DNA of 64,000 nucleotides from Nannobrachium achirus (lineage: Eukaryota > Chordata > Actinopteri > Myctophiformes > Myctophidae). The translations under genes were made by a program, and so were the position numbers. This document shows positions 56,588 through 64,000 of the stretch, in pieces. The notes beneath the pieces were generated by a model. It was not told where the DNA came from, did not search any database, and worked only from the letters and a program-made list of their open reading frames with translations. The stretch is from contig OY997655.1 in NCBI GenBank assembly GCA_963921795.1, positions 7,426,322 through 7,490,321 of the forward strand, in the 5' to 3' direction. Positions within the stretch are counted from its first letter, which is position 1. Each line of letters begins with the position of its first letter.

Positions 56588-57334
56588 GTAAGGAACCTGA
56601 AAATCAAACATGTTACTGTACAATAGCACTGACTGTACATTATAATACTGTAGTTTAGGACGATGCTGATATGTCTTAATTTAATACAAATATAAAGTCT
56701 ATTGAAAGCAGTTTGTGAAGACAAATAATATATCAGCTGTTTCTCTGGGATGGGCATGGCAGTGTGTGTGACAGGCCTTCTGAACAATATCAGGCTGAGA
56801 TCAGTTTTCTTTGTAGGAATCTGATGAAAGGATACAGTAACTGAACACTAAACTAGTCTAGTTCCCCCCACACTGCAGACAGCCTGCTGGCGTGAGGTTA
56901 GAACCACAAGGCAGACATCCAGGCCTGTGAGGCACATTTGAGAGAGCTGCCGTCTGAGCTGCTTACTGGTGGGTGGTGGAATCACTTGTTGCGCACGTCA
57001 GGTCGCAGTTACTATCAAAACCTCCACCGGCTGTCAGTCTGTCCGACCATCCGTCCATCCATACGTCGTAGAATGAAACACTACATGAAAAACCGATTCA
57101 GACATGCAGCGAACGATACATCACGATTTCAGACGTCAATTGTACCGATACACACTGAATGAAACGATTCACTTGTAGTTGTATCGCACACGTTTGTATT
57201 GCGATTAAGATACGTATTCAATAATCTCAGCATCCCTAGTAGAGAGTGAACAGGAAAGGTGAAAGCACAGTGCCCTGTGGGGCACCCGTATTGCTCACCA
57301 TCACATCAGACCGACAGCTCTGAATGAGAATATC

Positions 57335-57480
57335 CCTTTGGCCTAGTGGCTAAGAAGTTAGACTTCCATGTGAGAGACTTGGGTTCAAATCCTGGGTGAA
57401 ACCACTCAGTAATCAGGCAAAAATGTTTTCTGCCAGCCAGTTTGCTGCCTGTTTGTTAATTTGTTGGCTGCCTGTTTGGG
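57335..57480 (+). mobile_element. tRNA-derived SINE, copy 3
   Basis: GGCCTAGTGGCTAAGAAGTT (A box) and GGGTTCAAATCCTGGG (B box), with a GCTGCCTGTTTGTTAA tail. Confidence 0.65.
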
Positions 57481-57709
57481 GTGCCCGCTCAGCCCATCCT
57501 CACAGACTGGCATTGTTTCATGCCACCCATACTGTGCTCTAGTCTACACCCTGTTGACATTTTACTACTCACGTGCTCCTGTCTGCATTTGGGTCTGGCA
57601 CTTTTGCAATCATGACACATTGAGCAAAGTCTGGAGATATTGTACAGGTGATATTGTGACAAATTGGAATTGGAGTGCATTTTAGTAGAGCATAGTTAGC
57701 TTAAGGCAC

Positions 57710-58026
57710 TAGAGGTAAAACAAACAAGCAAATTTCCATATCAATATCATAGAAACGGGGGAAATGAATGTGAGTATTTTGGATGTCTCTCATTTCTCTT
57801 GTTGTTTTTCAGTTCATTCTTTTCTAATGATGTTGTGTCATGTGTGGACATGATCAGATGTTTATAGGAAGGAAACCAGTTTGACAACCTTTCTCTCTCT
57901 GTGTGTCCCCGTACCCAGCTTCACCACTTCATCTCACCAGGACATAGAAAACATTTTAATATCAGGTACCAACTTGTATCTGACTCCTCCTCTTCTGACT
58001 CCCACCCCGTTCTGTGGAAACTTTAC

Positions 58027-58093
<67 letters not shown>

Positions 58094-58104
58094 GCCTGCC
58101 TGCC

Positions 58105-58138
<34 letters not shown>

Positions 58139-58800
58139 CGCCCATCTCGTAAGGTTGACGTAACTGCTAGTGGTTCTCAAACAGTTTTATTCATCTATTT
58201 CGAAGACCTCCTGCCTGTTTGTTTGCTGGCTGCCTCGTTGGTTGCCTGCGTGTTTGCTGGCTGCCTGCTTGTGGTGCCCACTCACCTCATCCTCACAGGC
58301 TGGCATTGTGCCATGCCACCCATACTGTACTGTACACCCCCCCCCCCCTCATATGTGTGAATTAAAGGAATAGTTCAACCTCCAAATGGCTTTTTTCTTA
58401 TCGATTACTCACCCCATGGAGACTTGAATTCAAATGCAGACAGGAACATGTCAAAAAGGTTTTAAAGGGATAGTTCAGAATGTTGCATTCCTAAGCCAAT
58501 CATTTCATTAGACTCATTGTGTCTCCATAGGGAACCACTGCTGGTCATCACATTATTGGATTTGTGAATGCAACAATAAATACGTTTTTGGGTGAGGTGA
58601 ACTGTCCCACTAGACTAGAGGTAAAACAATGTACAATGTTTTAAGTTCCATATCAATGTCATAGAAACGGGTGAAATGCTAATGATGATGTGTCATGTGT
58701 GGACATGATCTGATGTTTATGTGGGAAGGAAACCAGTTTGACAACCTTTCTCTCTCTGTGTGTCTCTGCCCCCAGCTTCACCACTTCATTCAACTGACTC

Positions 58801-58892
<92 letters not shown>

Positions 58893-58980
58893 TCTCTCTC
58901 TCTCTCTCGCTCTCTCTCTCCGCCCATCTTCCCTCGCCTCTTCTTTCTAAACAGGTAAATGAATCTTGCATCTGACACAG
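57710..58980. repeat. Imperfect tandem duplication
   Basis: ATCATAGAAACGGGGGAAAT, GTGTGGACATGATCAGATGT, GGAAACCAGTTTGACAACCT and CAGCTTCACCACTTCAT occur at 57748-57930 and again at 58659-58790. Each is followed by a pyrimidine microsatellite ((CTGT)n at 58020-58136, (TC)n at 58803-58920). A single fold-back end lies at 58366-58480. Confidence 0.75.
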
Positions 58981-59177
58981 TGCAATCTGGCTAGCCATCG
59001 TCAAGGAAAAGTTTGGTCGCTCTTTTCACTTGACTGGAGCTCAGTTGTAACTCGAGCTCAGTTAGGCTGTTCTTGAGAGACTAGACACAGTGAGACTCCA
59101 GTTCAACTACAGAACAACTTATAGACCAAAGCTCATTCTACTGACAACCGCCAAGGACAAACAGAACTCATTGACAG
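58954..59177 (+). promoter_or_regulatory. Exon-1-like module, copy D: best candidate first exon of GIMAP gene 2
   Basis: AGGTAAATGAATCTTGCATC through CAGAACTCATTGACAG, donor gtaaggactgaacc. It is the nearest copy upstream of the coding start at 61063, so it most plausibly supplies that gene's 5' UTR. It has a longer middle section than copies A-C. Confidence 0.45.
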
Positions 59178-59194
59178 GTAAGGACTGAACCAGT

Positions 59195-59700
59195 TTTTAT
59201 GTATTTATTTATATGTTTATTTGACAGGGACAATAAAAACAATGTATCAAGTTATAAAAACATGAATTTGCGACCCCAGTCCCTGGTTAGGTCCTTATAT
59301 ACTGTACATATATACAGTATACCTAAAAAGTCTATTACAAAAAGTACATGCATGAAGCTCTAATCTAAAAAAGTACAACTTCTGTACAAAATTACAGTCA
59401 TTCCCAAATTACAGTCAGAAAGCAGTGACATTAACATTCTAAAATGTGCCTATTATGTTCACAGCTTTGGTTTGATTTTAACCAACATTTAACTTTTTCA
59501 TAAAATATTTTGAGGTTTGAGTTTGTTTGTTTTTTTAGTTGGTACTTGGTAGGGCATTCCACAAGTGTATCCCTTTTACTGAATACGATGACTGACCAAC
59601 AGTGGTGCTGCTCATTGCTACCTTGTGGTCGCCATTTCCTGATCCCCTTGTGATGTACCTGTCTGTCCCTTTCACCTGAGGACAAAGTACTGCTGCGGCA
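59195..59700 (-). pseudogene. LINE 3' end with polymerase C-terminus
   Basis: The minus strand reads SSYSVKGIHLWNALPS then KIFYEKVKCWL, the characteristic last residues of CR1/Rex-like polymerases, then a 3' UTR ending GTCCCTGTCAAATAAACATA. Inserted in the first intron of GIMAP gene 2. Confidence 0.65.
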
Positions 59701-59989
59701 AGAAAAAACAACACACACATTTGATGGTGTTACATTGTACAATAGAACCATATGACTGTACATTTATTATACTGGTAGTATACATGTTTTAAAATGTCTT
59801 TATTAAATACAGTCTATTGGAAGAAGTTTGTGAAAACAGATCATATCAGGTGTTTCACTAGGATGGTGTGGCAGTGTGTGCTTCTGAACATTATAGACTG
59901 GACTGGGATCAGTTCCCTTTGCAGGTTGATCTGGGTCTGTAGAGAGGATATGGAAAGTGTGTTTGCTGTACTTGCTGTACACACTGTGT

Positions 59990-60023
59990 GTGCATGCGTG
60001 CGTGCTTGCGTGTGTGCGGGCAG

Positions 60024-60075
<52 letters not shown>

Positions 60076-60170
60076 TGTGGGTGTGTGTGTGTGTGTGTGG
60101 GTGGGTGTGGGTGTGTGTGTGTGTGTGTGTGTGTGGGTGTGGGTGTGTGTGTGTGGGCGGGCAGGCGTGC
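59990..60170. repeat. (TG)n with GGGTGTGGGTG interruptions
   Basis: About 180 bp. Open frames through it are artefacts. Confidence 0.95.
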
Positions 60171-60344
60171 GCATGTTCAAGATCAGATCAGGTGGATCAG
60201 ACAGCCATCAGAGCGCTGAACAGTACATAGAAACTAGTCTTCCCACACATACTGCAGTCAGCCTGCTGGTGTGGTCAGGTACTGCAGTTAGCCTGCTGGT
60301 GACGTGAGGTTAGCAGTGGTGTAAAGTAATGCAACAAAATATTA

Positions 60345-60417
60345 TTGAACTGGAGTCTCCATGGCGTGTGTAATCAATAGAAAAAAAAGTCATTTTGGGG
60401 ATGAACTACTCCTTTAA
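60345..60417. mobile_element. Single end of the AGGAGTAGTTCA fold-back family
   Basis: ATTGAACTGGAGTCTCCATG through GATGAACTACTCCTTTAA. It matches the right arm of 33715-34028. The other arm is absent. Confidence 0.75.
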
Positions 60418-60621
60418 CTTCTAAGATTAGTTTGATGAGATGAACCAATGAGAGTCGTCCGGGAACGAATGTGCATCTCCTGATTTTTAAGTCACTCCTG
60501 TCGGTAGATCTGGGTCAAATGGTTTCACAGTGATGTTTACACTGATTACATTCCAACAGGTTGATGTTGGAATAATTGACAGTGAGGAATGTTCTGTGAC
60601 TAATGACTATCACATACTGCA

Positions 60622-60780
60622 GTGGTTCTCAACATGTGGGTCGGGACCCCCAGGGGGTCCCTAGATGACAGTGAAGTGACAATTTAAGGGTTTTTAAGAC
60701 ATATTTAATATCTAAATGAAACCAATTTTACATACAACGCGTCGCATAACGCATGAGCTTGTAGATCTGCTATTTTCAAT
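60622..60780. mobile_element. hAT end with palindrome
   Basis: CAGTGGTTCTCAACATGTGG then GGGTCGGGACCCCCAGG; palindrome at 60734-60780 (ACAACGCGTCGCATAACGCA, GAGCTTGTAGATCTGC). The far end was not identified. Confidence 0.6.
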
Positions 60781-61039
60781 ATTTATTGTTGTCAAATTAT
60801 TAATACAACAATGCAAACATTTTAAGTAACAAGTACTAACTTTACTTTAACTTCACTTTAACTCCATTACAAACATGACCAAGAGTATCTACTGTATACT
60901 TAGACTCAAGTACTGGGGTTGAGTGTCCAGTGTCCACCACTGTTTATTATGTAGTCAAATGTGTGATCTAACAGTAATGACAACAAAACAATAATAACAG
61001 CAGATTATTGTGACTTACTGTATTGTTACTGTTTTACAG

Positions 61040-61093
61040 TTCAAACAACAGCTGTAGACAGGATGTCCAGTGGAACCTCAGCTTCCATCAGAG
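61040..61093 (+). CDS. gimap8: GIMAP gene 2, first coding exon
   Basis: Acceptor gttttacag, 23 nt of 5' UTR, ATG at 61063, MSSGTSASIR, donor gtgagt. The upstream 150 bp also matches gene 1 and the relic at 38.1 kb. Confidence 0.8.
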
Positions 61094-61930
61094 GTGAGTT
61101 CTATTAAAACACATGAAACCAACAAACTGATACTGGTTTAGTCACATCTGTGATCTTTATGAATATTATGTTTACTCTTCCAACCAGGGAAGAACAGCGA
61201 CCCGTCAGAACTGAGAATTGTTCTGATCGGGGGAAGTGCTGGACCCAGTGGACGCAATGGAAAGAGTTCAGTAGGAAACGTGATATTAGGCAGAGATGTT
61301 TTTAAAACAAACAGAACAATTAAGAGTGTCATGAGACAAGAGTTAGTGTCAGGGAGACAGATCAGTGTAGTGGACACTCCAGGATGGTTGTCTTATGATC
61401 CCCTAGATCTGACCCCAAAACTGACTCAGTTAGAAATCCAACAGAGTGTGAATCTGTGTCCTCCAGGTCCCCATGTCTTTGCCCTGGTGGTGAGACTGGA
61501 CAGCCCATATGTAGGAACAGGGATGTCAGCAGAGGAGCATGTGAGATTTCTCTTCAGTGACAGAGCGTGGAAACACACTATTGTGGTGTTCACTGTAGCT
61601 GATAAAAGCAAAATGAGACCTGATCTCATTAGATCTAACCCTGAATTAAGATATCTTACTGAGAAATGTGAAGGCCGCTTCCATGTTCTTAACATCAGTG
61701 ACAGAGGAGATGGTAGTCAGGTCACAGAGCTGCTGCAGAAGGTAGATCAGATGGTGACTAGTAATGGTCACTATGAGACAGAAGAACACGTCTCAGAGGA
61801 ACTGAAGGAGATGGAGAGATCTATCAGAAGAAGAGCAGAACAAAGGAGGGCAGACGCTCAGAAACAATCAACTGGACTTCCAAAAGCTGTTGGTATGTTT
61901 TGTTTTACTTTAAGAAAGAATATTTTATTA

Positions 61931-61962
<32 letters not shown>

Positions 61963-62003
61963 GCCTGTCTAACCATCTGTCTGTCTGTCTGCCTGTCTAA
62001 CCA

Positions 62004-62063
<60 letters not shown>

Positions 62064-64000
62064 CCTGCCTGCCTAAAGCCTGTATCAGAGTCTACGGTGG
62101 AGACCTATCCCCCGCAAATTTGAGGTGGAAAGCTTTCCACCTCAAGTCAGAAAATAAGTGCAGGCCATCATAGTCACGGCCCACAGTGAAGTCCTTTACC
62201 CCGTCTAGACCGGTTCAGGTCGACCAATCAGTGAACGGGGTGTAGAGCCTGTCTGTCTGATAGTAAAAACAGAGAGATGTGTTGGGATTCACGGTGGAAA
62301 GCTCTACACCGTGAGGAATGATGTAACGCTGTAGTTTCATGACTCAAAAAGACTCGAAAAGACTACACCGCGGTGTAAAGCCTTCCACCGCGGACCCGAC
62401 TATGATACGGGCTTGACTGTCTGTCTGTCTGTCTGTCAGTCTGTCTGTCTGCCTGCCTGTCACCGGACGCGGGCGGCTCCGCAGCGTCGCAGTATTGACA
62501 TGCGTGACGGCCGGACTACATCAAGGCTTTTCACTTGCGCCAGTGCGTAGCATTTACTGCGTGGGCACAACGCGTTTGGAAAGATCCAATAGATATCGGT
62601 TGGGCTTCACCAAGGCTTTTTACGCGTGTTAGTGCGTATGCGGGGCGTGTGCGGCTGTGCGCGTTTTGGAAAGATCCAATATATATCAATTCAGCCGGCT
62701 ACACCAGTGAACAACGGACACGCATTCCCTAAAAATAGGATCGGTTCTATTTGTTATATACGAGTATGCATTTTGTACACAAACTCCCATGGTCTCCCGC
62801 ACCTACCCCCTCCTCGGTGTAGCCAGGGGCTTTTCGCACATGCACAGACAGCGCGCGCTTGCGTGCATATTTTCTGGTGTAGCCCGGCCGTATCATGATA
62901 CCGGCTACACCAGGCTCACGGGTAGCGCAAGCCCTGGATACGCATGCTGTTCTATTTTGTACACGCGCGTATGTGTTTTGTACACAGACTCCTCAGGTCT
63001 CCCGCACAAATACTCCCTCCTTGGTGTAGCCAGGGGCTTTACGGACAGCGCACGAGTGTGCGCACATTTTCTGGTGTAGTCCGGCCTTGAAGTGTCACGC
63101 GGTAACACCAACTGGATGTGGCGCGCTGCCACGTAGCGTAGGCTATCCATTTCCCCCGGTGGGGAGAACATTCTCTCTGCGCAGCAACGCTGGAAAAATA
63201 GAACAGCGGCGTATCGACGCGGCAGGCGAGGCGGCAGACTCGCACCTGCGTGTGTCTGACACCACCGGTGAGGGTTAACCCGCATTTACACCAAGAAAAA
63301 ATACACGGCGTAAAAGCGCATAGGAACGCAATTCTGCGTGACTTCAGTCCGTGAGGCTGTTGTTGATTGACAGTCACTCTGTCCCTGTCATTTCACACAG
63401 ACACACCTACACGCAGAGCAGCACTGCTTTCATTGGCTTCAAGAGCTCACGCACGCACAAGATTTGAATAATGTTGGACGAGACGAACTTCATTCAAATC
63501 TCTGTCGGTCTGATGCGTGCGCTCAGCGAGAAATTGGGCGTTTTTTGCCGTATCGCACTAGACAGGCTCCACCTAATTCTCTATTTGAAATGAATGGGAT
63601 GCGTGCGCTCACACATGCAACACGTGCTGTGCATGAATAGGCCTTTAAGGCCTATTCACACTACACTGGTGTTGCGTCAATCGGATTGAAGGCGCACAGA
63701 ATTGTGTTCCTACGCGCTTTTACGCTGTGTATTTTTTCTTGGTGTGAATGTGGGTTTACACCAACTGGTACGGCGAGGCGGCAGACTCGCACCTGCGTGT
63801 GTCTGACACCACCGGTGAGGGTTAGTTCATTGAAAATAATGGGGTGTATGTTGTGTATGTTTTGACGCACCGTGTCTGCGCCGCCTCCACGTCCGGTGTG
63901 TTTCCCTTGATTATAGTCTCATAAACTATTAGACAGATGAGCATCATATCTCTTGTGCACAATGTCATCAAGCCAAGGACCTCAATTCCAGAATAGTTTT
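61040..64000 (+). CDS. gimap8: GIMAP gene 2 (partial): close paralogue of gene 1
   Basis: Coding exons 61063-61093 (ATG, 31 nt, donor gtgagt) and 61188-61892 (705 nt, phase 1 to 1, donor gtatgt) give 245 residues: MSSGTSASIRG, an AIG1 domain with LIGGSAGPSGRNGKSS (enlarged P-loop), VVDTPGW, CPPGPHVFALVV, FTVAD, and a basic helix EMERSIRRRAEQRRADAQ. Apart from the P-loop and a three-residue insertion near the end (MERSIR), it is nearly identical to exon 2 of gene 1. Phase 1 at the last donor means more exons are needed; in gene 1 the next lies 2.6 kb on, so here it should be beyond the window. The remaining 2.1 kb is intron with repeats shared with gene 1. Confidence 0.8.
61188..61892 (+). CDS. 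gimap8: GIMAP gene 2, exon 2: AIG1 domain
   Basis: Acceptor caaccag, donor gtatgt. It has five extra residues in the P-loop relative to G-x4-GKS, two more than gene 1. G3 and G4 motifs intact. The reading frame is open throughout. Confidence 0.9.
61930..62085. repeat. (CTGT)n microsatellite
   Basis: Tetranucleotide run interrupted by CTAACCATCTGT. It is much longer than the equivalent tract in gene 1 (27078-27136). A second short run lies at 62418-62450. Confidence 0.95.
62087..62414. mobile_element. Inverted-repeat element within the (CTGT)n tract, gene 2 only
   Basis: Ends AGCCTGTATCAGAGTC and GACTATGATACGGGCTT, with inner GTGGAAAGCTTTCCACCTCA and ACCGCGGTGTAAAGCCTTCC. Gene 1 lacks it, so it arrived after the duplication. 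Confidence 0.7.
62455..64000. repeat. CpG-rich intron block shared with gene 1
   Basis: Matches 27155-28240 in pieces: GGCTACACCAGGCTCACGG, TGTACACAGACTCCTCAGGT, GTTTCCCTTGATTATAGTCT. An extra 63190-63840 segment holds GCGGCAGACTCGCACCTGCG twice (63228 and 63779). Open frames here mirror composition and are not genes. Confidence 0.7.

Larger units (their letters stand above)
54985..56990. repeat. Segmental duplication, copy 2
   Basis: 54985-55607 matches 39083-40115 and 55608-56990 matches 43430-44640, joined directly. It contains SINE copy 2, the empty TTAA site at 55160, the LINE ORF1 start, and a minus-strand LINE tail at 55855-55945. Confidence 0.8.

Noticed and set aside
59435-59763. 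110-codon minus-strand frame as a host gene
   Set aside because: The SVKGIHLWNALP motif is the C-terminus of LINE polymerases, followed by a LINE 3' UTR.

Overview
This window is vertebrate nuclear DNA, almost certainly from a teleost fish. Genes are split by GT-AG introns, long (CA)n, (TC)n and (CTGT)n microsatellites are very dense, and the repeats are of fish type: TTAA-flanked fold-back elements, hAT and TA-flanked miniature transposons, tRNA-derived SINEs, and pieces of several LINE clades. The species cannot be named from the sequence alone.

Layout. Positions 968-4836 hold the last three exons of a kelch-repeat gene on the + strand, with a poly(A) signal at 4936. From about 5 to 26 kb there is no convincing host gene, only layered transposons. 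These include an apparently perfect 762-bp tandem duplication (14930-16453) and a 2.2-kb tandem duplication of a restriction-like-endonuclease LINE (17407-24019). One copy of that LINE holds a young LTR element (17979-20140) and the other copy preserves its empty site.

Positions 26204-36849 hold a complete-looking 14-coding-exon gene of the GIMAP/AIG1 GTPase family. All splice phases agree and give a 996-residue protein. It has two GTPase-like AIG1 domains, a third AIG1 domain that has lost its nucleotide-binding motifs, and a C-terminal tail built from repeated 68-nt and 79-nt exons carrying RRRNS motifs. Its last exon appears to have recruited former intron sequence as coding sequence.

From 38 to 60 kb there are remnants of locus duplication: a promoter/intron relic of the same gene type near 38.1-38.7 kb, four copies of a module that looks like a non-coding first exon ending in the same splice donor (44242, 49582, 56587, 59177), a segmental duplication (39-44.6 kb against 55-57 kb), LINE fragments, satellites and an array of CCATATATGG palindromes (52.4-54.3 kb). 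Positions 61040-61892 hold the first two coding exons of a second GIMAP gene that is a close paralogue of the first and runs off the right edge.

The most unusual non-genic signal is a short palindrome with arms close to AGCAGATCTACAAGCTCACA. It forms a hairpin of 50-80 nt and recurs about 25 times across the window, inside introns and inside several unrelated transposon families, both older and younger than the hAT insertions around it.
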